A stretch of 64,000 bases of DNA. It comes from Tricholoma matsutake. Its lineage: Eukaryota; Basidiomycota; Agaricomycetes; Agaricales; Tricholomataceae. The notes under the pieces were generated by a model. That model searched no databases and had not been told where the DNA came from. It saw nothing but the letters and a program-made list of their open reading frames with translations. Made by a program: the position numbers and the translations under genes. This document shows, piece after piece, positions 33,744 through 45,607 of this stretch. Where the stretch lies: the NCBI GenBank assembly GCA_026075535.2, contig AP026539.1, forward strand, positions 9,920,001-9,984,000. Direction: 5' to 3'. The stretch's first letter is position 1, and each line of letters begins with the position of its first letter.

Positions 33744-33748
33744 ACAGC

Positions 33749-34479
33749 TCACCAAAGCCGCGTGGCTTTGGGCCGAGCCATGCACATCACTAGCGAGAAG
33801 TGAGCTGTGCATAGGGAGTACACTGCCATATTTCATTTGTATTTTCGACACGAGATAAGCAAGGTTTCCACCAGCGCTTGCGATGGCACCTAGTGTGTAG
33901 ATATAAATATAAATCACCCATGTGCCTTCGGCACATACAAAAAGCTTGTGTCAATCCAAGATATGGAAATTCTTATATAATCATTTCATGGTTTCCATGT
34001 TTGGGCACCTCGTCGCTTTGCGACTGCACCAAGCTTGGTGATGAGAATTCTGATGCGTGAACAAGACTCGAAATGGCCCTGTGAAGGCAATTAATCTCAT
34101 GAGTCTCTGAATTCTCAAAAACTTAAGTTCAGCTTGGAAAATCAAGGAAGAAGTCAGAAGGTTTTGAGCACAAGGATAGGTCGAATTGGACCGTATTTCG
34201 ACGGACGCAAATGCAGACTACATATATCAAATGCTATAAGCATCATTAAAAAGGGATGGCACGTGGGGAAAAGGAAAGGGCAAAGGCTTGCTTGTCGAGA
34301 TTGTAGGCGACGACAAACTCGACGCAGTTCAGCACTGCAACGATTCGACGCGTCGTTGGTATTTTCCTCACTCAACCACTCTCTTAAGCTTATCTCGGAA
34401 CTCTAGTACATAATCCCTTTCGAAAACGCTTACCTTTTTTTTTCAGTGCGATGTGTTCTTGAATGCTGCTCAATCTACT
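33749..34479. other. Non-coding, cluster of perfect hairpins
   Basis: No gene seen. Perfect short palindromes occur at 33752-33771 (CCAAAGCC, loop GCGT), 33920-33936 (ATGTGCC, loop TTC), 34012-34024 (GTCGC, loop TTT) and 34027-34040 (CACCAAGCTTGGTG). The remaining part up to 34479 is unremarkable. Confidence 0.5.
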
Positions 34480-36055
34480 TACCCTGGACCTCCTAAAGCC
34501 AGCTGGCTATTCGGTAACTCCCTCCCCATCCCCCCCTCCCTCTCTCTCTTCACCCCAACCCTAACCACCCACCAGCAATGCATACCGCAAATTCGAGTAA
34601 TGGTCCCAAGAATACCGACACGTCTTCTCGCCAGGGTATCTCGAAGGGCACAAGCTGCTATCGACATCATGGAGAAGGCGCGTGCACGCTGGACAGGCTA
34701 TGCTCAATCTCGGCTGGGGAGACACTGTAAGATGGGATGAGGACCGCGCTGATACCTGCGGCCGAGCATATCCCAAAGACGCGCAGGTGCGTGCTATGCG
34801 TCTGTATTTGTGTCTGCATAATGCTAATTGGGAGAGGTAGCCTGTAGGGCACTGCATGTGCATCTCCAGTCGAAGATCCTCGCAAAGAACGCATGCTAGC
34901 TCGTCCTCAGCACCAAGACCATGCCAAAGGTTTGTTCCCCCTCTCCCTCCCTCCCATTCCCCCTCGCTAACCCACCGCACCCCCAGCTACTCCACCTCCA
35001 TAGTAATGGACATCGCTGACAGCAAAACACCCCACATATACACTGACCCAGACATCCTCAACCGCTGCCTTATTCGCCTCGGGATCAACGTCTGCCACAG
35101 GGCGTGCAAAGTTGACGTCTTCCTCATCCTGCGCTACGTCCAAGGGTACCTCAAGTAGCTCCAGGAGCTCACAGTTTAAAGGTCAACTCGCCCAGGTTTG
35201 GGAGAAAATCATACGTATGCGGATAATATCTACTACTACTCCTAACTTATTCGAGCACAGAAACGAAACACCCCAACACCACCCTCATTCGGCAAGGAAC
35301 CAAAACATGTCGTCCTTGTGTTCGACCAAACAGCCTACCTCGCTGGCTCCATGTTCCAGGCTCAGACACTGCCACCAGCGCCATCTCCATCTGCATACTC
35401 TCGGCCGCCTGCTTTCCCGAGGAAGCAAGGAGGGTAAGGGAGGAGCTGGAGACCATTGTGGGCACGGGGAGGGCGCCGACGTTGGCAGATTAGGAAGTCT
35501 TGCCACGGACGTATGCGTTTGTGATGGAGACGTTTAGGCGGAGGCCTGTTACTGCTGGACCATGGTGCGTTCGGCGTCTATGTTCTGTCTTCCGTGTACA
35601 TATAGGCTTTGCGCATAGAGTGACAAAAGGCCTAGGCAACATCTGGTATGCCGCCCTTTTCCCTCTTCTCCTCCCCCATGTACAACGCTAACAACACTCT
35701 AATGTGACAGGTCCGTACACCGCGACAAGCCTACTTCCCCTACCCCAAATCCTTCAACCCTTCATGCTGGATCAACGAAGACTCCACGACTAATGACGTT
35801 CGCGATTGGGTTCGAGCGGAGGGTCTGTCCGGGGTAGACAGGACATTGTTTTTGCGTGAGTCTCCTTGGTTATGGTTACGTTTTCAGTACTAAATCATGT
35901 ACATACATACACAGCTCGAACACAGCCCTCCTTCAGTGGGCATTCATCACGCAGAAACATCGATGTTCACGGAGTCAGCAAATACGCATCCCGTGTTGTT
36001 TAGGGTGTTGGGAGCCCAGGAGGGGCGTTAGGGAGCTGGTGGAGGAGTATGGGGC
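34480..36055 (+). pseudogene. Cytochrome P450 pseudogene
   Basis: The pieces are in P450 order. The proline-rich hinge YPGPPKASWLFGN is at 34480-34518. An I-helix-like DQTAYLAGS is near 35317. The K-helix ExxR in METFRRRPVTA has its Glu at 35527. A PERF-like segment YPKSFNPSCWINEDST starts about 35739. The heme loop FAIGFERRVCPG is at 35799-35834, in a different frame from the PERF segment and directly followed by TAG. The loop has Glu in place of a conserved Gly. Stops (for example TAG in ADxEVLP near 35489), frameshifts and missing middle exons show it is dead. The original enzyme would be a membrane-bound heme monooxygenase of unknown substrate. Confidence 0.8.
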
Positions 36056-36060
36056 TTGAG

Positions 36061-37350
36061 TCGCATGGGTTTGACGGGTCAGATTATGTACAAGGAGGGT
36101 CGTCCGTGTGTGATTGTTATGTTCTTATTTCGTGGGTGGGTTTTACAGTTGATAATGATTCGAGTTTTTTGCTTGTAATCCATAGACGGTGGTATCGCTT
36201 CTCTGTTAGGCATCTGCTACTAGCCTATGTCGAATATAAGGCCCATGGGATATACACTAGTACTTACATGTACTGTTGTAGATACCGGGGGCTGCGCGAC
36301 GTGCCGTGAGTGTTCCGAATCCGTGTTTCGTCTTGACCCTACTCTTGATCTCACTCCTGCATCCCCTCTTCCCTACTCATGCAGAGCCATCCCTAATCAC
36401 GTATATATACATATATGTGATAATATAGCAAGTTACATGCCATAGAACTCTCCCCATGATGAAGAGAAGAGACCTCTCCACCTCGTCAAACTGAAGGAGA
36501 GTGCTAAATATAGCTATAAAGGGGGAAATAATTGTTTATTGACACTATATATACATACATACAAAAAAAGTGGATAAGGGTGAGGAATAAGTAGAATGGC
36601 TTGCTCATCATCGGGGATGACGAGCGCAACGTTAGCCGAAGCTGTGAGCACGTTGATCAAACGTTAACCGTGAGATCTTGAGAGACGGCCTTCTTTACGT
36701 GTTAGTATTAGACCTCGAAAATCTCTTCACTTCACCCGCGTTACATGTTACACGAAGAGTTGGTCGTATTATAATTAGCTGTGGCAAGTTGAAGAATACG
36801 AAAAAGCAAGAACTTTTTACGATCACATCCGGAGGCTGGAGCATCAACTTTTCAGCGTAACTGAAAATTGGGCGTCCTCCTGAAATATTTAACTGCAGTC
36901 ACTTCACTTCAACCATAATTTTCGGCAAAATTTCCAGCTGACCTGAAAGCTGGTCACTCCCGATGAATGATAAGATAAATAAGTACGTCAGTGGAGGCTG
37001 TGGAGTAAAGATACCGCCAAACACAACCGTGGCACAAGTTTCAAATTCCACTGGCTGCAATATCTAAAGCCTCCGCATGCTTCATTGCCATTTATAACTT
37101 ACGAATAGAAATTGTCGCTCACCATTAGCTTGGCTAAGGATTTTGAGCATGTGAGTCACATCAGGAAAATGGTTGAAACCTCTGAAGGGCTGCAGAGCCT
37201 CCAGAGGCATCGTAGGTGTACAGGTTAGTCCCGGATATGGAGGTAGCTGTAGGAATAGGGACCCCTAGATAGGTCATGAACGTACCGGTTACTATAGGAA
37301 TCATATGTGTTCATAAGTCTTAGCGAATAGGAATGAAGCTTGCCCTGTAT
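36061..37350. other. Non-coding stretch
   Basis: AT-rich sequence with TATA-type microsatellites (36395-36430, 36545-36565). No coding frame with supporting features, RNA gene or mobile-element signature found. Confidence 0.45.
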
Positions 37351-37876
37351 ACTTAATCTTTGCCTGACACCCCCTTGTTTTACATATCTCCTCGAGACCC
37401 AGATGTTACACTCCCCCCTACCTGTACTTCTCATTCCGCCAGCCGTTGTCAAGGGATGGAATTGTTATCTAAACTACAATTCCCGAGCCAAAACTACACA
37501 AAATTCCACGAACTCACGGCCTCGTCGAAACGATCGGGGTGGCACTCCAATTCCAGTTGCACTGCATGTGCAGTTGTCAGGCCAACTTCTCAAGAATAAA
37601 TGCAATCTCGTTTCAACTCATTCTGCAGCTGGTCTCACCCATTTCACTCTACCTAACCTCACCAAAACCTCACCAACCATTAGCTCACTACATGGTTCAT
37701 ATTCCGACTCTTCTCATAGTGGCCTGGTTCAGTGCCAGTTCAAGTTCAATAGTAGCGTTGCCCATAATAGAGTTGCCCCTCGACGAGCAACCAGTTAACT
37801 TTCAAAATTTCAATTCAAAGTCACAGTGAGCTGACCATTATCCTATGACGTCTTTCTTTCTCGTCTTGTCAACATC

Positions 37877-38377
37877 TTGTACAGACAGCGGAAGCAGAGT
37901 CCTGTATATACTGTCAATCCGCAGGACTTACATGGCAACAAACCCCCCCCCTGGGAAACAGAAAATTCGAGTCATCAGCCTGAGGCATCTAGCTCCGCAA
38001 ATGCGCTCGGGTCAAAAATAAGAAACAAAAGACTTTCCGAGTCATCAGGCATCCGCAAATCAAAAAAAAAGAAACCAAAAAAAGAAACAGAAAATCCGAG
38101 TCATCAGGCATCTAGCTCCGCAAATGTGCTCGGGTCACATTGTGATCCCACTCATCCAATCCCAAGCTGCTCAAATCCTCAGGCACCTCCACCTGGGGTG
38201 CACAAGTCGCCTTCTGATCTGACCAATCAAAACCCAGGCCCCTCTACTGATGCATCCAATGAAGAAAAGTGGATGATGCAATTGATCGCTAATGGCTATG
38301 GGCAGACCCTGAAGAGTGGGACCAGGTATGTAGGTTTGTATCACTTCAATCCTGTCGAACTGACTCTAGATCCATAA
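37877..38377 (+). CDS. Unrecognised ORF with an internal duplication
   Basis: An open frame of 166 residues, hydrophilic, with a duplicated block (ETENSSHQPEASSSANALGS and ETENPSHQASSSANVLGS, about 110 nt apart) separated by a Lys-rich run. An intron acceptor-like CTTGTACAG sits just upstream (about 37883), and a second open stretch (38381-38581, LSDQYNCWALPQYRSQG) follows in another frame, so this may be the middle of a decayed multi-exon gene. I do not recognise the family. Confidence 0.35.
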   Translation: MYRQRKQSPVYTVNPQDLHGNKPPPWETENSSHQPEASSSANALGSKIRNKRLSESSGIRKSKKKKPKKETENPSHQASSSANVLGSHCDPTHPIPSCSNPQAPPPGVHKSPSDLTNQNPGPSTDASNEEKWMMQLIANGYGQTLKSGTRYVGLYHFNPVELTLDP

Positions 38378-38925
38378 AGGGTGACGCCACAGATGCTTTA
38401 TGTTGTGGAAAATAATTACGGGAAGGGATATCCAGGAATAATGAAAAAGTATGCACACATATCCGAAGATGAACAAAAACGTTATAACAACCTATCCGAT
38501 CAATACAATTGCTGGGCACTCCCCCAGTATCGATCTCAGGGATCATTGTGGTGGATGAAACATGATAAAGGGCCCAAATAGGCCATTAAATGTTTTAACT
38601 CTGGGCCATTAGGAGATATCTCTAGGAATAGTAGGCAAAAGAGAAAGATTAGGGGGCTACAATTGAGGAAGTGAAGCAGGAGGAAGGCAGGCAACAGAAT
38701 TTTGTGGAAGAGGCCAGTGAAGGTTTCCCCATTGGTGACCCAGAACCATGACAATATACTAGTATCAGAGGAAACTCAGGGCAAACCAGAAAAGGAAATC
38801 AATGAGGAGTACAGCCATCATCAATCATGTGACAAAGAAAATGGGCCAACACTATTTCCAAAAACCCCTAAATTCTTTATTAACTCTGTAGTGTGCTGGT
38901 GTGGCAAAGCCCGCTACCTTGCCTG

Positions 38926-39341
38926 TGTAAGGGGTGCCCCATGTGTTGCTCCTATTTTTTACATTCATCCTACATTTTTCCCCATCTTGTTTCCTTCTAT
39001 TCTTCATTTTCTATGATTTTTCCTCATTTTATTACTAATTCTCCCTTCCTATCACATTTGTCCATGTTGACAGTTTTATATTTAGAGACAGAGCACCTCT
39101 TCCAACATTTACCCCTCGGTACAATGTCACTCGGCAGCCTTGATTGGCCTATCTCTGTCTTTTCTATTTTTAGATTATTATTTGATTTTTGCAGTTTTCA
39201 CATATACTGGGCACTAGCAAAGGGGTCCTTAGAGTTTTCTCTTTGGATTTCCCTTTGCTAGGTGTGCCTCCAATCCCTGTACTATGTAGTATAATTTTAA
39301 CTTCGGATTTCCCTTTGCTAGAGGCTGAGGTTGCCCTTACA
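38926..39341 (+). repeat. 5' LTR of decayed family-A copy
   Basis: 416 bp, TGTAAGGGG...CCCTTACA. It is diverged from the intact LTR (426 bp) at many sites. A self-primer candidate AGAGTTTTCT lies at 39231-39240, and its complement AGAAAACTCT lies just inside the element at 39344-39353. Confidence 0.9.
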
Positions 39342-39506
39342 GTAGAAAACTCTCTCTTAAGGCCCGAAATTGTGAATGCACTGCCCAATATAGACAGGTA
39401 TGGAGTGAACAATGCTTTCCAAAGCTCCATAGACTCCCTACACACTGTTCCCGACAGTCCTGCCTTTAGTGCACTGCCATTTTCGCCAAACATGCCCCCT
39501 AGCACT

Positions 39507-40624
39507 ATGGATGCATCAGAGCACCTCAACACGCTTGAAAGCGAGGTTGCCAGAATACATGTGCAAATTGATTCGCTTAAATCTACGATTGAAAACTTCA
39601 TCAGAACACTTCAGACTAGCTCCACAACTAATATTCCCTCCATTGCGACTTCAAGCACACCCAACAATGATGCGCCACCTAATGCACCCACTAAGGAGCA
39701 TGCCCAGATCAAACTGTCCCCCCCTGCCAAATTTAATGGTGGGTGTGCGCAGGGACGTGCATTCCTTAACTCCTGTGAGTTGTATATCAGTCTCCAGTTG
39801 CATCAATTCATCGATGAAGCTGCAAAAATTTATTGGGCCTTCACATACATGAAATCTGAATGCGCCTATCTCTATGTGGACTGTATTCTGTGACAAACTA
39901 AAGAAATCAGTTCTCTACCTTTCTCCACTTGGGGTGACTTTCAAGCAGAGTTCATACGCCACTTTTGTCCCCTCAATGAGCCCCACCAAGCTGTGACATG
40001 ACTCGAGTCATCCTCATACCACCAGGCATGTCGATCTGTGGACAATTATATCGATGAGTTTAAAGACTTGGTAGACATGGCAGGATATGGGGGTGGGCTA
40101 CCAGTGGTGGTGAAGTTCCAATGGGGCCTCAACCGAGAGATTCATGACCAGATTGCCCAGATGTTGGAAGAACGTCCAGTGGACAATGATATCTATGCTT
40201 GGTATGAAGCTGCTTCCCTCTGTGATGAGAACCGACTCACAAATGCAGTGTTCAATGCTGCATTCTGGGCTCCAACTACCACTCCTACATCCCACATCTT
40301 CAATCGAACCCTCCCCCAACGTAATCCTGTTCCTGTCCATCAAACTCCTGCACCTGCCATCAATGTTCCAGTACCAATGGATGTCGATGCAGTCCATAGC
40401 TGTGTGCGCAGGTTGAACCTCTGCTACCGCTGTGGAAAAAGTGGACAGATGGCTGGAGTGTGTCCCCATCATCAGGATATCTGCATGCTCACCCCTGAGG
40501 GGTGAGATGAGCTCCTCCAGGACCTGTTGGCGCTTGTAGATGTCGAGGAAGCGAAGGGTCAGGTTACAGAGGAGATCAAATCAGAGGTTGTAGAGGAGCA
40601 GGATTTTTCTATTCACAGCGAGTC
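39507..40624 (+). pseudogene. Gag of decayed family-A element
   Basis: Starts MDASEHLNTLESE at 39507. Collinear with the intact gag, with TGA stops after YVDCIL (39892) and near 40503. The zinc knuckle CYRCGKSGQMAGVC has Gln at the His position of the intact copy (GEPGHRAGAC). Nonfunctional. Confidence 0.85.
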
Positions 40625-40630
40625 AATCAT

Positions 40631-43318
40631 ATGCCCTTGTTGCCTGTCCATAACCACTTTGAAGTTTTGTCAGTTGAATCCCTGGAGAATGAATCTGATT
40701 TCATGACTATTCCCTTCTCTGACTCTTTGAAGTTGGGTGAAGATGTATCTGCCCCTCCTATCCCTGCCCCTGCCTCATGCCCCAAAATTAAATTGTGGGA
40801 GTGCAAGCTACCACACAAATATATTGTTGCATCCACTCCCTCTGCACACTCCTTGAACCTGGCAATCGAACTACAGACTACCAACACGGGACAGATACTT
40901 GGTGTCTCTGCACTCCTAGACTCTGGTGCTACTGGTCTCTTCATTGATGCTGACCTTGCACAACAACACCACCTGAATACTCACTCACTCTTGTGTCCAA
41001 TACCTGTTTATAATGTGGATGGGTCCCCAAATGAAGCCAGTGACATCCAAGAGGTTGTAGACCTGGCCCTCCTTTACAAAGATCATAGTGAGCATACCCT
41101 TTTTGCTGTCACTCAGTTAGGGAAGCAGAAAATGATTTTGGGCTATCCATGGCTTTGAGACCACAACCCAGATGTTAACTGGCATACTGGGGAGGTCACC
41201 ATGAGCTGATGTCCATCCAGCTGTCGCACTTGTTTTATGGAAGCCAGGCAAGAGCACCGTGGACAAAGGGCCTCAGTATGATGCACTCAGAAGTGTCGTG
41301 CTGGACCCCTCCCTCTGCCTGATGTGGAGTTGGAGGGGGTTCCTGATCTGATACCAGACTCAGATGACAATGAGGAGGAGCCGGAGGAAGTGGAGGAAGG
41401 CAATCAGATTTTCTACACTGCGATTCATCCATTGCATGAGGTGTGTGCTACATCAAACATATCCCAATGCCTCGCCAAGGCCTTCCACAAAAACAATACT
41501 GTTAAATCCTCTACTGACTCCTTACTTCCTCATCTCCATGAGTTCGAGGACGTTTCTTCAAGGAATCATTTGACTCTCTCCCTGCATGCAAGCCATGGGA
41601 TCATGTGATCAAACTCATCCCCAGTGCAACCCCTTCCTCCTGCAAGGTCTATCCTCTCTCCCCTGAGGAGCAGTGACAGCTTGACCAGTTCATTGATGAG
41701 CACCTAGCCTCTGGATGCATTCGACCATCGAAGTCACCCATGGCCTCTCCCTTTTTCTTTGTCAAGAAGAAGGATGGCTCACTTTGACCAGTTCAAGACT
41801 ATAGAAGGCTCAATGACATCACAGTCAAAAATTGCTACCTGTTACCTCTCATCTCCAAACTTGTGAACCAACTCTGTGGAGCCCAATACTTCACCAAGCT
41901 CGACGTCTGTTGGGGTTACAATAATGTGAGGATAAAGGAGGGAGATGAGTGGAAGGTGGCTTTTCATACCAACCATGGTCTTTTTGAACTGCTCGTCATG
42001 TTCTTTGGCCTTACTAATAGTCCTGCCACCTTCCAGACCATGATGAATGACATCTTCCACAACCTCATCCTCGAGGGTGTCATTTGTATCTATCTCGACA
42101 ACATCCTCATATTCACTTGCATGGTGGAAGAGCATCATCGCATTATGCACCTCATCCTGGAATGACTTCAATGGTACAAACTCTACCTTCATCAGGACAA
42201 ATGCGAGTTTGAAAGGACCAAGATCAAGTACCTTGGCCTGATTATCTCAGAGGGTCAGGTGGAGATGGATCCTGTCAAGGTGAATGGGGTCATGGCTTGG
42301 CCAACGCCCATGAACAAGAAAGAGGTGCAGTCCTTCCTGGGCTTCATCAATTTCTATTGGCATTTTATCAAGGATTTCTCACATCATGCATGACCACTGT
42401 TCAACTTGATGGGGAAGGAGGCATGGAGGTGGGACAATGCACAACAGGAGGCATTCGAAAAGCTTAAGGAGATGGTCACTTCTGCTCCCATTCTTACCTT
42501 TGCTGACGACTCGTGCCCTTTTTGTGTAGAGGCCAACAGTTCTGACTTTGCGATGGGCACCGTGTTGTCTCAGCAGTCTCCAGAGGACCAGAAGTGGCAT
42601 CCTGTTGCATTCTATTCCAAAAGCCTTAGTGCTGTGGAGTGAAACTACGAGATCCATGACAAGGAGATGTTGGCGATAATGCATGCGCTTGAGGAGGGGC
42701 AACATTTCCTTGAGGGTGCCCAACACAAGGTGGAAATTTGGACAGATCACAAGAATCTAGAGTACTTTATGATGGCCAAGAAATTGAACCATTGTCAAGC
42801 TTGTTGGTCCCTGTATCTATCCAGGTTCGACTTCTCCTTGCACCACTGTCCAGGTCGCAGCATGGGGAAGACTGATGCCCTCTCCTGATGCATGGACCAT
42901 GGGGATGGCGGTGATGACAATCAAGACCTTGGGTTGTTGCAGCCAAACCTGTTTACTATCCAGGCATTGGAAGGCATCACACCCCAGGGTGAGGAGCAGG
43001 ACATCCTATGCAACATTTGTCGCATGAACTGTAGCAGTTTACATGAGGATGTTGTGGCCTGAGCTGTTAAGGAACTGAGGAAGGGTTTCACCCTCTCCTT
43101 GCATGTGGGAGAGTGGGCTGAAAGGAGGACTTGTTGTATTTCAGGGATCACATCTATGGATCACATCTATGTCCCCAATGACCCAGACCTTCATTGGCAC
43201 ATCATATCCCAACACCATGACTCATGGATTGCCGGTCATCCTGGATGCTGGAAGACCTTGGAGCTCACCTCATGGAATTATTGGTGGCCACAAATGTCAC
43301 AGCTCATTGGTCAGTATT
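40631..43318 (+). pseudogene. Pol of decayed family-A element
   Basis: The protease LLDSGATGLFID, RT ([21 protein letters not shown] instead of YLDDILIF), RNase H (EANSSDFAMG) and part of the integrase zinc region (SQLIGQY) are visible. Many stops occur where the intact copy has Arg. Truncated at 43318. Nonfunctional. Confidence 0.9.
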
Positions 43319-44150
43319 TGTTATGATTTTGTTATCATAACCCAGGATGACCAGATGTACGCTGGCAAGACCAGGTACTTCATTTTTCCTTCCATTTCGA
43401 CTTGACTCATTCTGACGGGAGATGCTTTGATGCCTGACTCCCACCATTTGACATGCTGCCCCACAGCATCCTTTGACATTGGATCCTTGACATTGGATCT
43501 GTGACATCAGATGCCTCATGCTTGGCATGAGGCTTATCTTCTATTGTTCTTTGACATGCTGCGCCACAGCACTCTGTGACATCGGATGCCTCATGCTAGG
43601 CATGAGGCTTATTGTTCTATTGTTCTCTCTATTATTACTTGACAAGGATCTCTCTTTCCAATTGGATGATAGGTAGTCCTAGAACCATATATAAGCTGTA
43701 GCTATACTCTCTGTAGTACTCAGCTTGACCTAATTCAATCAACAGTCTTAGACTCAACCAGAACACTTGACAGCTTAGGAAGCCCCTAGCTGTGATAACT
43801 CAAACTCGACAGTTGGAAAGCCTCCAACTGTGATACACGAACTGATGGTTTACTCAGAAAGCCTCTGAGTACAGATAGCCATAACAACTTGAGGAAGTAC
43901 CCAAGTGAAGGCCAGAAGCCCGATACACTAGGAAAGCCTCCTAGTGCGATACCAATATAGTTGGAAAGCCTCCAACTGTGACATACGAAGCCAAGGCTGA
44001 GTTAAAGACCTATAGTCTTAACAAAAGGTCAAGCTGATCTATGCAGTCCACCTACCTAGGTGCAGACACAACGTCTTTCAGACAAAGCCCAGACAGACCT
44101 CCAACCGGAGCATCATCATCAGGAAGAACCCTGTGGTATAGATACCAGGG
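43319..44150 (+). repeat. Family-B LTR/leader rich in hairpins
   Basis: A TATA-like CATATATAAG lies at 43687-43696, so transcription probably starts near 43720. Upstream are two copies of a block with the hairpin GCCTCATGC-loop-GCATGAGGC (43513-43533 and 43588-43608). Downstream is the AAGCC hairpin array at 43770-43979. The exact LTR end and primer site are not settled; TGGTATAGATACC near 44133 is a weak candidate. Confidence 0.55.
43770..43979 (+). other. Array of six hairpins with constant loop
   Basis: Hairpins lie at 43770-43793, 43809-43831, 43851-43871, 43887-43906, 43926-43946 and 43959-43977. Five have the loop AAGCC and one has AAGTA. Stems of 7-9 bp differ between units (ACAGTTGGA, TACTCAGA, CACTAGGA, AGTTGGA), yet each pairs with its own partner; units 1 and 4 have a single bulge. 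Changes of both arms together suggest that RNA structure, not sequence, is kept. Confidence 0.8.
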
Positions 44151-44359
44151 TCGACTAGTATGATACTCGGAACCAGCACAGAAGTGGTTCTCAAGGAGAA
44201 CCAGTGATGAAGAACCCCAATACCTTGATGAAGAGGATTTTAGATCCTTTGATAAAGAAGAAACCCCAGAACAAGATCCATTCTCCCTATTCGACGACAA
44301 TGCCAACATGTCTACTGAACCCACCGCGTCAACCAAAGAAATCAGAATCTGAACCCCGT

Positions 44360-45590
44360 CTGACTTCATAGGGGACCAAACCAGAACCGCAAAGTTCCTA
44401 CAAGAAGTAAAACTCTATTTGAGAGTAAACCATGGGATCTATGACAATGACAAGAAGAAAATCATCTTCACACTGTCATTTATGAATGGAGGAACCGCCA
44501 TGCCCTGGGCACAGACATGGGCAGAAAAGGAAGACCTAGGAACATGGTCAACCTTTGAGACGATGCTCAAGACAGCGTTCACCCCAATTGATAAAGCTGG
44601 CAGGGCCAGAACAGAGATGAAGACACTGAAGCAGGGACAGGGCCTGGAGGACTACATTGCACAGTTCCAAATCCTGTGAGAGAAGGCAGGAATCCATGAC
44701 GACACCACCTGTAAGGGGACTAGGGGGGTGCCCTGTGTGTTTTTCCTATTTTTTATGTTCGTCCTATATTTTTCCCCACCTCATTTCCTTCTATTCTTCA
44801 TTTTCTATGATTTTTCTGGATTTTATTACTAATTTTCCCTTGCTACCATGTTTGTACATGTTGACACTTTTATATTTAGAGGCGGAGTACCCCTTCCGAC
44901 ACATACCCCTTGGTATGATGTCATTTGGCAGCCTTGATCCGCCTATCTCCGCCTTTTTCTATTTTTAGGTTATATTTGATTTTTGTCGTCTTCACATATA
45001 CTGGGCATCAGCAAGGGGATCCTTAGAGTTTTCTCTTTGGATTTCCCTTTGCTAGGTGTGCCCCCAATCCCTGTATTATGTAGCATAATTTTAACTTCAG
45101 ATTTCCCTTTGCTAGAGGCTTAGGTTGCCCTTATACCGCCCTCATTGAACTCTTTATGGATGGGTTAAACCCCAGGCTCCTTGAAAGAGTTTTTAACATG
45201 GAAATGATCCCCACGACCCTAGAGGGGATGATCAATGCCACCTCCAAGTATGACGGACAATGGAGGAGAGCAAAGGCCATAACTGGGAGGGCACAGGAAG
45301 CCTTAGCAAGGAGGCTGCCCACCTCCAAATCAAAGGAAGGCCTGCTCGAGATTAACCGACTCTCCAATCAAGAGAGGATCAAGCATATGAAGAAGGGATT
45401 ATGTTTTGTGTGCCACCAACCAGGACACAGAGCGACCGAACATAAGAAAGGGGAGACAAGGACCAAAAATTGGCCATTCCCGAAGAAGAAAGGTGAAGAA
45501 GCCTACTCGAAGATCCGAGCAATCATGAAAGAACTTGATGAAGAAGGGAAGGAGAAAGCTCTCGCCTTAATAGGGGATGAGGGTTTTTAA
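44360..45590 (+). pseudogene. Gag of family B, interrupted by a solo LTR
   Basis: The gag core reads FIGDQTRTAKFLQEVKLYL...WSTFETMLKTAFTPID..., with TGA at 44678. The reading frame resumes after the solo LTR (44710-45135) with LIELFMDGLNPRLLERVF, ending near 45590. The zinc-finger motif is CFVCHQPGHRATEH, where the last Cys of CCHC is His. Confidence 0.8.
44710..45135 (+). repeat. Solo LTR of gypsy family A in family-B gag
   Basis: 426 bp, TGTAAGGGGAC...CCCTTATA, close to the intact LTRs. The flanking 5-mers CCACC (44705-44709) and CCGCC (45136-45140) differ by one base, probably a mutated duplication. Removing it rejoins the gag frame as ...HDDTT-LIELF. Confidence 0.85.
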
Positions 45591-45607
45591 AGAGGTGGCC
45601 TGCCTCA

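Larger units (their letters stand above)
25312..33748 (-). mobile_element. Gypsy element with 249-bp LTRs and TSD
   Basis: The LTRs are 25317-25565 and 33495-33743, each TG...CA on the minus strand (TGTAGCGAAAAGTG...AACGCCACA), with a few C/T and A/G differences. The 5-bp duplication ACAGC sits at 25312-25316 and 33744-33748. Internal order on the minus strand is gag, protease, RT, (RNase H lost), integrase, chromodomain-like, extended C-terminus. A tract GCTGGAGGGTGTA precedes the 3' LTR. Structure is complete, but pol is broken. Confidence 0.9.
38926..43318 (+). mobile_element. Decayed gypsy family-A copy, 3' end missing
   Basis: The 5' LTR is 38926-39341, followed by gag and pol remnants collinear with the intact copy at 51028-57074 (opposite strand). 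It ends inside integrase at GGTCAGTATT (43318), where the family-B LTR begins. Many stops and Arg losses relative to the intact copy are CpG transitions. Confidence 0.9.

Noticed and set aside
38926..43318. Ascomycete-type RIP (CpA to TpA)
   Set aside because: The visible changes are mainly at CpG, turning Arg codons to stop, Cys, His or Gln, not at CpA.
43770..43979. CRISPR-like repeat-spacer array
   Set aside because: The units are hairpins with differing stems, not identical repeats, and the setting is a fungal retroelement.
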